Assembly (NCBI RefSeq): GCF_014284255.1 | Contig: NZ_JACOFV010000013.1 | Location: 1 to 64,000, forward strand | From: Cognatundibacterium jejuense | GTDB taxonomy: Bacteria; Pseudomonadota; Gammaproteobacteria; Burkholderiales; Burkholderiaceae_D | DNA: 64,000 bases | Reading direction: 5' to 3' | Part shown: positions 51,863-61,603 of the stretch, in pieces | How the letters are laid out: every line of letters starts with the position of its first letter | Position numbering within the stretch: the first letter of the stretch is position 1 | Position numbers and translations under genes: made by a program | Notes under the pieces: generated by a model | The model's database searches: none | Seen by the model: only the letters and a program-made list of their open reading frames with translations | Told to the model about the DNA's origin: nothing

Positions 51863-53107
51863 ATGTTTTGGGAAAAAAAACTGGAGCACTGGGCAGCGAG
51901 CATCCGCGATAAATTGGTACTGCCTTTACGAGTTGAGTTGTGGAATGGCCAGCATTTAAATTTGAGTCATTTGCATCCGGAAGTGATCGTCCGGGTTCCA
52001 CATGTCTCTGCTTTAACTTGCTTGTTCACGCCGTCTCTCTCTAATCTTGGTGCTGCCTATGTTGATGGTAAGATCGATGTAGAAGGCAAGCCTGGCGCGA
52101 TCATCTCTGTTGGCAACGCGCTTGCCTCCGGGACCTTAAAGCTTGAGGGGAAATTTTCACGTATCATCCGAAAAATCCAACGTAGTAAAGACAAAGACAA
52201 AGCGGCAATTCAATATCACTACGATGTTTCGAATGCATTTTATCAATTATGGCTCGATGAAAATTTGGTGTATTCCTGTGCCTATTTCGAAAATGGCGAT
52301 GAAGATTTAAATTTAGCGCAAGTAAAAAAGATGGATTTGATTTTACAAAAAATCCACCTGCAGCCCGGTGATACGCTCCTTGATATTGGCTGTGGCTGGG
52401 GTGCATTAGTGATACATGCGGCTCAACATTATGGTGCGCGATGTGTAGGAATTACGCTCTCAGAAAATCAGGCATCCTTCGCCCGCACGCAGGTGATGAA
52501 ATTAGGTTTAAGCAATCTGATTGATATTCGTTTGCAGGATTATCGTGATGTTCAAGGGACGTTTGACAAAATCACGAGCGTTGGCATGTTTGAACATGTC
52601 GGCGTCCGTAATTTGCCTGACTATTTTGCTAAAATCAATTCTCTGCTGTCGGAAGATGGTGTCGTCATGAATCATGGCATTACCTCGACTGACGCAGAGA
52701 GTGGCGAGACACCTTATGGTAACGGCGAATTTATCGAAAAATATGTGTTTCCGCACGGTGAATTGCCGCACATTGGTCTGGCATTAAAAGCAATGCAAGA
52801 AGGTGGCCTGGAAGTACTTGATATTGAAAATTTGCGTAGCCATTACGCACAGACATGTACGCTGTGGGTGGAACGTTTCGAAGCCAATGCAGACAAAGTG
52901 AAACAAATATCAGGCGACAGACGTTACCGGATATGGCGCGTGTATCTGGCAGGTTGTGCTTATGCGTTCAATCAGGACTGGATTTCTTTGTTTCAGGTTG
53001 TTTGTGTTAAAGCCGGGCGTCTGCCGCAGCGGATGTCCTTACCTGACGGCCATCGATATGGTCGTGTACCATTGAAGAAATCCAGCGCAGTGCCCCAAGC
53101 CACATAG
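51863..53107 (+). CDS. cfa: cyclopropane-fatty-acyl-phospholipid synthase
   Basis: A 414-residue SAM-dependent enzyme that adds a methylene bridge to unsaturated phospholipid chains in the membrane. An N-terminal lipid-binding domain precedes the methyltransferase: QYHYDVSNAFYQLWLDENLVYSCAYF, SAM motif LLDIGCGWGALVIHAAQHYGARC starting near residue 172, and the FEHVGVRNLPDYF loop with LWVERFEANAD later. Follows a membrane-protection BON gene by about 80 bp. Confidence 0.95.
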   Translation: MFWEKKLEHWAASIRDKLVLPLRVELWNGQHLNLSHLHPEVIVRVPHVSALTCLFTPSLSNLGAAYVDGKIDVEGKPGAIISVGNALASGTLKLEGKFSRIIRKIQRSKDKDKAAIQYHYDVSNAFYQLWLDENLVYSCAYFENGDEDLNLAQVKKMDLILQKIHLQPGDTLLDIGCGWGALVIHAAQHYGARCVGITLSENQASFARTQVMKLGLSNLIDIRLQDYRDVQGTFDKITSVGMFEHVGVRNLPDYFAKINSLLSEDGVVMNHGITSTDAESGETPYGNGEFIEKYVFPHGELPHIGLALKAMQEGGLEVLDIENLRSHYAQTCTLWVERFEANADKVKQISGDRRYRIWRVYLAGCAYAFNQDWISLFQVVCVKAGRLPQRMSLPDGHRYGRVPLKKSSAVPQAT

Positions 53108-53198
53108 ACCGTGTTGACATGAGCTCGTTGATGAAACACAGATTTCATTGGGGCAGATAATACCTTATGGTTCTGCAATTTTAATGGGAGTTCTAAAA

Positions 53199-53849
53199 GT
53201 GAAGAATATCATCAGCGTTAATGTCTGGCATTATCTATTCTTACCCTTGTTTCTTTTGTTTATTTTTCCTATGCCCAGTCACGCTACCGAAGAACCTGAT
53301 TTCAAGCTCGTTGAGAAAATGAACGGTATCGAAATCCGGGATTACGCAGCGTATATGGTTGCCGAGGTGGTCGTTGATGGTCCTGCTGATCAGGCAGGAA
53401 ATCGGGCGTTTCCGATTTTAGCTGCTTACATTTTTGGTCAAAACAAAGGCAAGCGTACACTAGAGATGACAGCACTAGTGACGCAGACAGCAGAACCAGT
53501 AAAGCCCGAGAAGCTAGCGATGACAGCACCGGTTATTCAAACTACGACACCTGCTGGATTCGTAGTGCAATTCGTTTTGCCTAAAGATATTACTTTAGCT
53601 AACGCTCCAGAGCCACTTGACCCCCGTATTAAACTTCGCCAAGTAAAGCCTTGCCGTTTCGCAGTGATTCGTTATTCCGGTTTCTGGTCAGATACCAATT
53701 ACAACGAACATTTGCTTTTGCTGGAGAATGCACTGAAATCGGCCAAGTTGGCATGGGAGGGAGAAGCAATTTATTCGCGTTATGATCCACCGTTCAAGCC
53801 TTGGTTCATGCGGCGCAATGAAATCTGGTTGCGCTTACCGCAACCTTAG
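53199..53849 (+). CDS. SOUL-family heme-binding protein, exported
   Basis: About 216 residues from GTG at 53199 (GGGAG ends 8 nt before it). The signal peptide is VWHYLFLPLFLLFIFPMPSHA, and the SOUL domain follows: DFKLVEKMNGIEIRDYAAYMVAEV, LAMTAPVIQT, FVVQFVLPKDITLANAPEPLD, and a C-terminal YDPPFKPWFMRRNEIWL. SOUL proteins bind heme or act as lipid-associated proteins. Alternative ATG at 53184 gives the same protein plus five residues. Confidence 0.9.
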   Translation: MKNIISVNVWHYLFLPLFLLFIFPMPSHATEEPDFKLVEKMNGIEIRDYAAYMVAEVVVDGPADQAGNRAFPILAAYIFGQNKGKRTLEMTALVTQTAEPVKPEKLAMTAPVIQTTTPAGFVVQFVLPKDITLANAPEPLDPRIKLRQVKPCRFAVIRYSGFWSDTNYNEHLLLLENALKSAKLAWEGEAIYSRYDPPFKPWFMRRNEIWLRLPQP

Positions 53850-53888
53850 CAAAGTCTAATAAAGTCAAATGGGAACGGGGAATCTACT

Positions 53889-54086
53889 ATGCCTCTCAAT
53901 CACAGTAACAGCAAAGCAGCGGTCAGTGCAAATATCAAACTTATCGTCGACGACTGGAAGCAATCAGGTCGCATAGGCACCAGTCATCCCCGTACGAAAA
54001 TGCAAGCGGTGAAGCAGGCAGTCGCCGTTGCCTTGTCAACGGCAGACAGAAGTTTAAAGAAGAACATCACTTCGTCAAAAAAGTGA
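53889..54086 (+). CDS. small conserved basic protein
   Basis: A 65-residue basic protein. KAAVSANIKLIVDDWKQSGR and HPRTKMQAVKQAVAVALS resemble the small plasmid-and-chromosome family with K...KQAVAIAL repeats (DUF6496-like). Function unknown. The stop lies in the terminator's A-run. Confidence 0.55.
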   Translation: MPLNHSNSKAAVSANIKLIVDDWKQSGRIGTSHPRTKMQAVKQAVAVALSTADRSLKKNITSSKK

Positions 54087-54114
54087 CACGACTGATCTGT
54101 CGCATCACTTTTTT
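54077..54114 (+). terminator. terminator after the small basic protein
   Basis: AAAAAAGTGA (54077-54086, containing the stop) pairs with TCACTTTTTT (54105-54114), with a CGAC/GTCG inner stem. Confidence 0.75.
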
Positions 54115-54208
54115 ATCACTGGTATAAGCAATACAGTCGGCCATACAACCCAATGCAATATTTCATGCATTTTTCATGTGGGTGTCGCGAAGACATAACA
54201 GACGTTAA

Positions 54209-55552
54209 CTATTTCAGCTGAGACATTGCCAATAAAGAAAGCGTGACCACGATTGCGCCCCCTATGCGGGTAGAAATTTGCGCAAACGGCATGAGCTGCA
54301 TACGGTTGGCTGCGGTCAGGATTGCCACGTCACCCGTACCACCCTGACCACTATGACATGCGTTCACGATGGCTGCTTCGATCGGATACATTTTTAAACG
54401 TCGTCCGACAAAAAATCCAGTGATCATCAAACTTGCTACGGTAGCGATGATCGTGATCAAATTACAGATATTAAATGCAGCGACCAATTTATCCCAAGGG
54501 GTCATTGATGCACCGATGGCAAACAAAAGCGGATACGTGACGGCAGTGGAAAAGAATTTATACACCACGAAAGACGCTTGCTCTAATTGCGGAGAAACGG
54601 CACGCGACAATTTAAAAACCACTGCCACGAAAAGCATTGCTACCGGCGCCGGAAAACCAAATAATTTAAAACACATCAAGCCAACCATGTAGAGAGAAAT
54701 CGCCGTTACACCAGCCCCCGCAATATGGGCAATATCAACGTTTGCTGGTATCGATTCTTCGCTGGTCATCGAATGACTCGTATCGCCTTCCTGTAAACGA
54801 CCTTCTCCGGTCAAATGAGGGTATTTTTTACCAATAAAATTTAGTCCACCTGCCAACAAAATTGCGGTCAGACTTCCCAACATAACTGAAGGTAAAACCT
54901 GAGCAAAAATATCGCCTTGAGTTTGCCCTAAAATCCCTGAATAGCCTATCGATAGCGGAATCGCGCCTTCCCCTACACCACCAGCCATAATAGGCACGAC
55001 AATATAGAAGAAGGTATGAAAGGTACCAAGCCCTAAGAGGGTTCCGACTACGGTGCCAACGACACTGGCAACCACGGTTCCTGCGGCTAATGGGATAAAT
55101 ATCTTAATAAACCCCTGTACCAGAATCGTCCTGTCCATGCTCAGGATACTGCCGACGATAATTGACGAAATGAACAGATAGAGAAAGTTGCTGGTCTTGG
55201 TGAACTCGACCACGTTTTTTAGAACCAGATCAGGAATGAGATGGTTAAAGGCCAGATAGGAAGGAATAAACGTCGCAAAAATCGCTGCCGCACCGATATG
55301 GCGGACAATTGGCAAACGCTTACCGAATTCTGCACACGTAAATCCCCCCACGGCTAAAACTGCGATAGAAACTGAAATATCTGTCGGTACCTTACCGCTA
55401 GAAACAAAACCGACAATCAGCGCCAATAATAGGCAATAAATTGGGAGTGGAATGATGCCAACCCGCTGTTCCATGAGTTTCCACCAGGCATGTGGCCATA
55501 GTTTGCTTTGGCTGAGTCCTGTATCCATAGGACTTGCTATTACTTTTTCCAT
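54209..55552 (-). CDS. 2-hydroxycarboxylate transporter (CitS/MleP family)
   Basis: About 447 residues from the ATG at 55552 (AGGAGACACA just before). It has about eleven membrane helices and the two GG-type re-entrant loops of the 2HCT family: VPIMAGGVGEGAIPLSIGYS and, in the second half, NACHSGQGGTGDVAILTAAN with the substrate-binding arginine near NRMQLMPFAQISTRIGG. Members symport citrate, malate or lactate with Na+ or H+. It is divergent from a TctDE-like two-component system. Confidence 0.93.
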   Translation of the reverse strand: MEKVIASPMDTGLSQSKLWPHAWWKLMEQRVGIIPLPIYCLLLALIVGFVSSGKVPTDISVSIAVLAVGGFTCAEFGKRLPIVRHIGAAAIFATFIPSYLAFNHLIPDLVLKNVVEFTKTSNFLYLFISSIIVGSILSMDRTILVQGFIKIFIPLAAGTVVASVVGTVVGTLLGLGTFHTFFYIVVPIMAGGVGEGAIPLSIGYSGILGQTQGDIFAQVLPSVMLGSLTAILLAGGLNFIGKKYPHLTGEGRLQEGDTSHSMTSEESIPANVDIAHIAGAGVTAISLYMVGLMCFKLFGFPAPVAMLFVAVVFKLSRAVSPQLEQASFVVYKFFSTAVTYPLLFAIGASMTPWDKLVAAFNICNLITIIATVASLMITGFFVGRRLKMYPIEAAIVNACHSGQGGTGDVAILTAANRMQLMPFAQISTRIGGAIVVTLSLLAMSQLK

Positions 55553-55733
55553 TGTGTCTCCTGTGTTTTTGTATTTGTATCTTTCTGGGTTCAAAAGAGC
55601 CAGATATTGGAATGACAGACATTCAGATAGAAATGTATAACAGCACACCCTTCTAAAAGCCTTCAAACAAAGGGGTGTGAAAAAAAAGCTACGAAGATGA
55701 CAGTCCTGACGAAAATGCATTAATCTTACGTCC

Positions 55734-56408
55734 ATGAAATTACTCTTGGTCGAAGACAATCGTGAGCTATCTACATGGCTCACTAAATTACTGACGCAGT
55801 CGGGTTATGCGGTGGAGCAGGCTTTCTCCGGGGAAGATGCCGAGCACTTTTTATTAACCCAGGTCTATGATGCGATTTTGCTTGATCTGACGCTGCCTGG
55901 CATTAAAGGTCAGACCTTATTGAAGAATTTGCGTGCAAAACACAATGAAGTACCGGTGCTGATCATCAGCGCGCTCGACACGCTTAGCGATGTGATTGAA
56001 AATCTTAATTTAGGTGCGGACGACTATATTGCCAAGCCATTTGACATCCAGGAACTTGAGGCGCGGCTGCGTTCATTGTTGCGGAGATCAAAAGGCAAGG
56101 CGAGCCCGGTGATTAGTTGTGGCACGCTAAATTACGATAGCAATGCGAAGATTTTTAATGCACATGGAAAAGATTTAAGCTTCACACCGCGTGAGCATGC
56201 GATTCTGGAAGCGCTGATCCGCAATGCACATACGACCGTTTCCAAAAAAGATCTGACGGATAGTTTGTTCACCCTTGAAGATACTGTGTCACCCAAAGCT
56301 TTGGAAATTTATATCGTTCGATTAAGAAAAAAAATCGAACACTCAGGTGCACAAATCATCACTCTACGCGGTCTGGGTTATATGTTGACATATGAAACTC
56401 AGAGTTAA
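55734..56408 (+). CDS. OmpR-family response regulator (TctD-like)
   Basis: A 224-residue regulator. The receiver has acidic pocket E7/D8, phosphorylated D51 (ILLDLTLPG) and the KPF loop (YIAKPFDIQELEARL). The winged-helix domain has LSFTPREHAILEALI and ALEIYIVRLRKKIEHSG, then GLGYML. It overlaps the kinase by 17 bp. By position it should control the divergent carboxylate transporter. Confidence 0.94.
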   Translation: MKLLLVEDNRELSTWLTKLLTQSGYAVEQAFSGEDAEHFLLTQVYDAILLDLTLPGIKGQTLLKNLRAKHNEVPVLIISALDTLSDVIENLNLGADDYIAKPFDIQELEARLRSLLRRSKGKASPVISCGTLNYDSNAKIFNAHGKDLSFTPREHAILEALIRNAHTTVSKKDLTDSLFTLEDTVSPKALEIYIVRLRKKIEHSGAQIITLRGLGYMLTYETQS

Positions 56409-57780
56409 AAGTTTAAAGACACAACTTGCGCTTTGGGTATTTTTGCCTACAGTGCTGATTTCATTTGTTGATTTGCTCATGGGCTATCATGATGCGGATC
56501 GTATTGCTACTTTGGTTCAGGAACAGCTGCTCAAAGGCTCTGCCAGGACAATTTCTGAGCAATTAGAAAAAGTGGATGATAATTATGAAATCAGAATTCC
56601 ACCTGCCGCGTTTGAGTTGTTTTCGAATGAATATAAAGATCATATTTACTTCACTGTTCGCACCGGCAACGGTAAATTAGTCGCAGGAAATGAAGAGTTG
56701 CTGCCCTATACCGGCACCCTGCAAATGGAGCAAGGATACTATTATCTGTCCACCATACGCGGCGAGGAGGTGCGCGTCATTGCCTATGAGCAGATGTTGG
56801 CCAATGGCGTTGGTAATGAAACCAGCATTACGCAAGTTGCCCAAACGCTCAATAGCCATCACGCGTTCAGACGCAGTCTGTTTGTCCGAACCATACGTGA
56901 GCACTTGATTTTGTTGGCCATTGTTATTTTGGGCTTGATGATCGCTCTGCGATGGATGATGCAGCCTTTAATTCAGTTTGGTGAGCTACTGATGCGACGT
57001 CCTACTGGTTCGCTCGAGAGTTTGTCGGTTGATGATACGCCCAGTGAGTTGCAACCGGTCATTTTTGCTATCAATGACTATGTGACCAGACTCAACAAGA
57101 CCCTGTCTTCTTATGAACAATTCGTCGCGAATACGGCACATCAGTTGCGGACTTCATTTTCGATTATTAATTCTCAAGTTGATTTTGCCAAAAGAAATCC
57201 GACCAACGGCGTTCAACAGCAGCAAGTACTCGCCGATATTAAATCAACGATAGCAAGCGGTAGTAAAGTCATTAATCAGCTATTAATTCTGGCGGCGGCA
57301 GAACAAAATCAATCCAATGCGAGCCAGGGCAAGTTATTGAACGTGTCAGAAGTGGTCAAGCAAGTGGTGGTCGATATGGCCTTGCTGGCGCAACAGAAAG
57401 AGCTTGATCTGGGCATTGATACCTTGGATGAGAGTATTTGTCTCCGTGGCAGTCCTTACCTGCTCAGAGAATTAATTGCTAATTTAGTTGATAATGCGAT
57501 ACAGCACATCCATGCTGGTGGCATGATCACGTTGACGCTTGTATTGGAAGATCAGCAAGCCGTGCTACGTGTCATCGATAATGGACCGGGAATTGCACCC
57601 GAGCACCGCGAAAAGGTGTTTGAGCGTTTTTATCGTGTGAATGAAGAAAAATCCAATAGCTCCGGGCTTGGTTTGGCGATTGCCAAGAGTATTTGTGATT
57701 CTTTGTCAGCGTCAATACGATTAACTGGTGTAGATCAAGGTAGTGGTCTTCAGGTTGAGGTCAGATTCCCTGCTCAGTAA
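56392..57780 (+). CDS. sensor histidine kinase (TctE-like)
   Basis: A 462-residue membrane kinase. A membrane helix about 12-30 precedes a periplasmic sensor domain of the 2CSK_N type (TctE), and a second helix spans 165-185. H-box: NTAHQLRTSFSIINSQ with H250; the usual Pro after HQLRT is Ser here. N-box ELIANLVDNAIQH, G1 DNGPGIAP, G2 SSGLGLAIAKS are intact. TctE kinases sense citrate or other carboxylates. Confidence 0.93.
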   Translation: MKLRVKSLKTQLALWVFLPTVLISFVDLLMGYHDADRIATLVQEQLLKGSARTISEQLEKVDDNYEIRIPPAAFELFSNEYKDHIYFTVRTGNGKLVAGNEELLPYTGTLQMEQGYYYLSTIRGEEVRVIAYEQMLANGVGNETSITQVAQTLNSHHAFRRSLFVRTIREHLILLAIVILGLMIALRWMMQPLIQFGELLMRRPTGSLESLSVDDTPSELQPVIFAINDYVTRLNKTLSSYEQFVANTAHQLRTSFSIINSQVDFAKRNPTNGVQQQQVLADIKSTIASGSKVINQLLILAAAEQNQSNASQGKLLNVSEVVKQVVVDMALLAQQKELDLGIDTLDESICLRGSPYLLRELIANLVDNAIQHIHAGGMITLTLVLEDQQAVLRVIDNGPGIAPEHREKVFERFYRVNEEKSNSSGLGLAIAKSICDSLSASIRLTGVDQGSGLQVEVRFPAQ

Positions 57781-57861
57781 AAATCATACCGGCCGGTTGC
57801 TATAATAATGTAAAGATTTAGTCTTCTTCAAAGAGCACCTATTTTCTGTTTTGGAAACGAC

Positions 57862-58857
57862 ATGACATTTTGTTTTAAGCTATTGCTGACGGTGTTTTTA
57901 TACCTGGGCTGTGCGGTGGCCTACGCAGGCGAAAAAATCAGCATTGTGGTTGCAGGCATAGAAAAGCAAATTTATCTGCCGGTGAAACTTGCTGAACAGC
58001 TTGGTTATTTTGCCGAGTCCGGGCTGGATATAGAATTTTTGACCGACCGTAATGGCATCAATGCAGAGACTGAATTATTGTCTGGCTCAGTACAAGGTGT
58101 GATCGGTTTTTATGATCATACGATTAGTTTGCAGGCACGCGGTAAATTAGTGAAATCCGTGATTCAGCTTACGCAAACACCAGGGCAGGCTATCCTGGTT
58201 GCTGAAAAAAGTGCAAAAGAAATTACCTCTTTAAAACAGCTTAAGGGGCGCTCATTTGGTGTGACGGGTTTGGGTTCGTCTACCAATACGATTATTCGAT
58301 ATCTTGCGCAAAAGTCAGGTGTTCAAAGTAATGCAATCAACATACTACCCGTTGGATCGGGCGATAACTTTATAAACGCAATGATGCAAGGGCGGGTACA
58401 GGCCGGTATTTCTAGTGAGCCCACTATTTCACGACTTACCTCTGCTGGCCGGGCGACAGTATTGCTCGATTTGCGTGGCATCAAAGAAACTCAAGCTGTA
58501 TTCGGCGGGGCTTATCCGGCGGCCTGTCTCTATATGCCCAACGCATGGGTGACAACACATCGCAACGAGGTGCAAAAAATCGTCATCGCTTTGGTTAAGG
58601 CGCTCAACTACATTCAAACGCATAGCGCATCCGAAATCAGCGATCAAATGCCCGCTTCCTTTTATGCCAACGACAAAGAAAACTACGTTCTTGCTTTGAA
58701 AAATAGCAAGGAAATGTTTACCGCTGACGGCAAGATGCCTGAGGGTGGACCAGAAACGGTACTCAAAGTTTTGCGCGACTATGATAAATCCCTCTATGGG
58801 AAGCACATCAATCTCAACAATACGTTTACGAACGAATTCATTTCCAATCCCAAATAA
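57862..58857 (+). CDS. ABC-type periplasmic binding protein (NMT1/SsuA-like)
   Basis: A 331-residue exported protein. The signal peptide ends about residue 22 (AVAYA); the NMT1-like fold follows: IYLPVKLAEQLGYFAESGLD, EFLTDRNGINAETELLSGSV, and VGSGDNFINAMMQGRVQAGI. Related proteins bind sulfonates, nitrate or thiamine precursors. No ABC permease or ATPase gene adjoins. It is 80 bp after the kinase in the same direction, so it may help sensing rather than transport. Confidence 0.85.
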   Translation: MTFCFKLLLTVFLYLGCAVAYAGEKISIVVAGIEKQIYLPVKLAEQLGYFAESGLDIEFLTDRNGINAETELLSGSVQGVIGFYDHTISLQARGKLVKSVIQLTQTPGQAILVAEKSAKEITSLKQLKGRSFGVTGLGSSTNTIIRYLAQKSGVQSNAINILPVGSGDNFINAMMQGRVQAGISSEPTISRLTSAGRATVLLDLRGIKETQAVFGGAYPAACLYMPNAWVTTHRNEVQKIVIALVKALNYIQTHSASEISDQMPASFYANDKENYVLALKNSKEMFTADGKMPEGGPETVLKVLRDYDKSLYGKHINLNNTFTNEFISNPK

Positions 58858-59007
58858 GTAGTTGAGGTAAATTGTCGTAGAATCAGTGCTTCAGGATTCA
58901 ATTTAGAATACGAAATTTCAGATCGATTGCTGTTACTTAAAAAATATTTATCATCGTTTGATATAGAACTTTGTCTTTAAGGAATTGATTTTTTTAGGGA
59001 GTAAGAT

Positions 59008-59628
59008 ATGAAAATTCGACATTCAATTATGCTGGCATCGCTGATAAGCATTACTACATGTGCGTACGCTGCCGATCGCTTACCGACAATCGCTCCAGAA
59101 AATTATAACGATGAACAAAAGCAGGCAGCGCAAGATTTTGAAGCAAATCGTAAAGTCCCCGTTTTTGGTCCTTTTGAACCTTTGATGCACAGCCCTCAAG
59201 TAATGACACTAGCGCGTTCTATGGGCGACTATTTGCGCTACAAATCTGCGATCGGAAACACTCTCAGCGAGTTAGCCATTTTAATGACGGCACGCGAATG
59301 GACTCAGGATTATGAATGGTATGTTCATCAACCTATTGCTTTAAAAGCCGGTCTAAAAAGAGAAATTGTTGACGCCATTGCAGACGGTCGTCGTCCGGGC
59401 GTGATGAGTGCCGATGAAGAAATGGTCTATGATTTTTGTATCGAACTCCAACATAATAAGCGGGTATCAGAACCGACGTTTAAGCGCGTGGAAAATCGCT
59501 TTGGCAAAAAAGGCACCGTCGATTTAACAGGTATCATTGCTTACTACACCTTGTTAGCAATGGAGCTGAATGTCGCCGAGTATCAGATACCTGCTGATGG
59601 AAAAAAACTTGAACGCTTTCCCAAATAA
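59008..59628 (+). CDS. exported carboxymuconolactone decarboxylase-like protein
   Basis: A 206-residue protein with a signal peptide (MKIRHSIMLASLISITTCAYA, cleavage about 22). The AhpD/CMD helical fold is seen in LGNTLSELAILMTAREWTQDYEWYVH-like sequence (residues about 85-115; first residues read IGNTLSELAILM) and later KKGTVDLTGIIAYYTLL. The CxxC of AhpD is absent, so no disulfide reductase is expected. A tail motif ELNVAEYQIPADG is common to this subfamily. Substrate unknown. Confidence 0.87.
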   Translation: MKIRHSIMLASLISITTCAYAADRLPTIAPENYNDEQKQAAQDFEANRKVPVFGPFEPLMHSPQVMTLARSMGDYLRYKSAIGNTLSELAILMTAREWTQDYEWYVHQPIALKAGLKREIVDAIADGRRPGVMSADEEMVYDFCIELQHNKRVSEPTFKRVENRFGKKGTVDLTGIIAYYTLLAMELNVAEYQIPADGKKLERFPK

Positions 59629-59749
59629 AAAGCACTATTCATTTGAAGATATTATTTGAAGATATTTTTTTTAAATATTTTCTAGAATTGGGGGCTAGGT
59701 ATTGGCTGCAAGCCACCGAGCCCTTCAGGAATTCCCAATCATTTTTACT

Positions 59750-60508
59750 TTACAAAAACATCCCGCCAGACGCTTCAATACGTTGTGCATTGATCCAGCC
59801 GTTATCCTGATTTAATAAGGAGGCAATCACACCACCGATATCATCAGGAAGCCCGACGCGGCCAAGCGCTGTTTGCGAAGCGATAAATGAATTTAAATCA
59901 GCATTGTCGCGTACTGCGCCGTGACCAAAATCAGTTTCAATGGCACCAGGAGCTACGACATTGACTGCGATAGAACGAGGTCCCAATTCTTTGGCCAGAT
60001 ATTTGCTCAGTACTTCAATTGCCCCTTTCATTGCAGCGTAGGCCGCATAGCCGGGCAGGGAGAAGCGCGTCAAACCAGTCGATATATTGATGATGCGGCC
60101 ATGGTCAGCGATGATTGGCAGCAATTTCTGTGTCAGGAAAAATACGCCTTTGAATTGGATATTCAGCAATTGATCAAATTGCGCTTCGGTGGTTTCGTTA
60201 AATCCTGCGTAGATGCCTATGCCTGCGTTATTCACCAGAAAATCAAAGTCGCTACGTTGCCATTTTTGTTCCAGCGCTTGCTGGATAGTTTTGACGAAGG
60301 CGTCAAAGCTATGGCTGTCACCGACATCTAATCGCAGTGCAAGCGCTTTCTGACCCAATTTTTCAATTTCGGCTACCACGGCAGCGGCTTCCGCTTCTTT
60401 ACTGTGGTAGGTCAAGATGATGTCGACTCCCTGCTGTGCCAGCTTTAATGCTGCACTTTTTCCCAAACCGCGGCTGGCGCCAGTGATGATTGCAATCTTG
60501 CTTGTCAT
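59750..60508 (-). CDS. short-chain dehydrogenase/reductase
   Basis: A 252-residue Rossmann enzyme with cofactor motif TGASRGLGKSAA, NNAG at about 92-95, active-site Ser in INISTG, YxxxK in YAAYAAMKGA, and VAPGAIETDF. It is cytoplasmic and NAD(P)-dependent; the substrate is unknown. It is divergent from the LysR gene at 60641, its likely regulator. Confidence 0.93.
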   Translation of the reverse strand: MTSKIAIITGASRGLGKSAALKLAQQGVDIILTYHSKEAEAAAVVAEIEKLGQKALALRLDVGDSHSFDAFVKTIQQALEQKWQRSDFDFLVNNAGIGIYAGFNETTEAQFDQLLNIQFKGVFFLTQKLLPIIADHGRIINISTGLTRFSLPGYAAYAAMKGAIEVLSKYLAKELGPRSIAVNVVAPGAIETDFGHGAVRDNADLNSFIASQTALGRVGLPDDIGGVIASLLNQDNGWINAQRIEASGGMFL

Positions 60509-60640
60509 GTTTTTCTCCTCAATGTTGGTCCCCGTGATTGGGAATGAAGAGAGTTTATTAGTCTATTTAATTTAAACAAAGATGCAAAAAATGATTAAAC
60601 TGTTCAAAATTCACAAACAATAATTTTTGAGGGTGATGCG

Positions 60641-61537
60641 ATGAATCAGCTTGAAGCCATGAAAATCTTCGTACGGGTAGCCGAGTTGGCGAGTTTTACC
60701 CAGGCTGCTGACAGTCTGGGCTTGCCTAAGGCCAGTGTATCGATGGCGATCAAGCAGTTAGAAAACGCTCTGGGCACGCGCCTGTTGCAGCGCACGACCC
60801 GCACCGTGCAGATGACGCAGGATGGTTTGGTTTACTATGAGTGTAGCAAAGATATGTTGATCGACATGGATGAGCTGCAATCCATGTTCCGGCAAAATGA
60901 GGTAGAGATCAGTGGCCGACTGCGGGTGGATATGCCAGTTGGTGTCGCGAGAGTAAAGATTATTCCGAGGTTGCCAGAATTTATGCGCGCCCATCCCAAG
61001 CTCGATATTGAGTTAAGTAGTACCGACAGACGGGTTGATTTGATACGGGAAGGTTTTGACTGCGTCATCCGGGTCGGTACTTTAATCGACTCCAATTTGA
61101 TTGCACGTCCCTTAGGTCAGTTTAAATTGATCAATTGTGCCAGCCCTGAGTATCTCAAACGGCATGGGATGCCTCTCCGTATCGACGATCTGGATGCTCA
61201 TCAAATGATTCATTACTCGCCCAGCTTTGGCGCCTCAACCAGCACGTTTGATTACACGATTGGTGACCAGTCGTATCAAAAGCAAGTCTCTGCCGCAATT
61301 GTCGTTAATAATGCCGATGCCTATCAGTCCGCTTGTCTGGCCGGATTGGGGATCATACAAGCCCCTGAAATCGGAGTGTTGGATCTGCTGCAACAAGGCA
61401 GATTAATTGCCGTACTTCCTGAGTATTGCGCGGCACCGATGCCGGTATCGATGTTGTATCCAAACCGGCGTCATTTACCAAAACGTACCCAGCTATTTAT
61501 GAATTGGGTTGCCGACGTGATGCGAGAATATGAATAA
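60641..61537 (+). CDS. LysR-family regulator, partner of the SDR gene
   Basis: A 298-residue regulator. The N-terminal winged helix (MNQLEAMKIFVRVAELASFT, ADSLGLPKASVSMAIKQLE) is followed by the effector domain (SGRLRVDMPVG..., DLIREGFDCVIRVG). The start has GAGGGTG upstream. It shares the 132-bp region with the divergent SDR, the usual LysR layout. Confidence 0.93.
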   Translation: MNQLEAMKIFVRVAELASFTQAADSLGLPKASVSMAIKQLENALGTRLLQRTTRTVQMTQDGLVYYECSKDMLIDMDELQSMFRQNEVEISGRLRVDMPVGVARVKIIPRLPEFMRAHPKLDIELSSTDRRVDLIREGFDCVIRVGTLIDSNLIARPLGQFKLINCASPEYLKRHGMPLRIDDLDAHQMIHYSPSFGASTSTFDYTIGDQSYQKQVSAAIVVNNADAYQSACLAGLGIIQAPEIGVLDLLQQGRLIAVLPEYCAAPMPVSMLYPNRRHLPKRTQLFMNWVADVMREYE

Positions 61538-61603
61538 TTGCCTATCCCGCCTGAGCGTTTTTAACGGGCAGGCTTTTTGGCAAAATAAATCGGCGGCAGA
61601 CGT

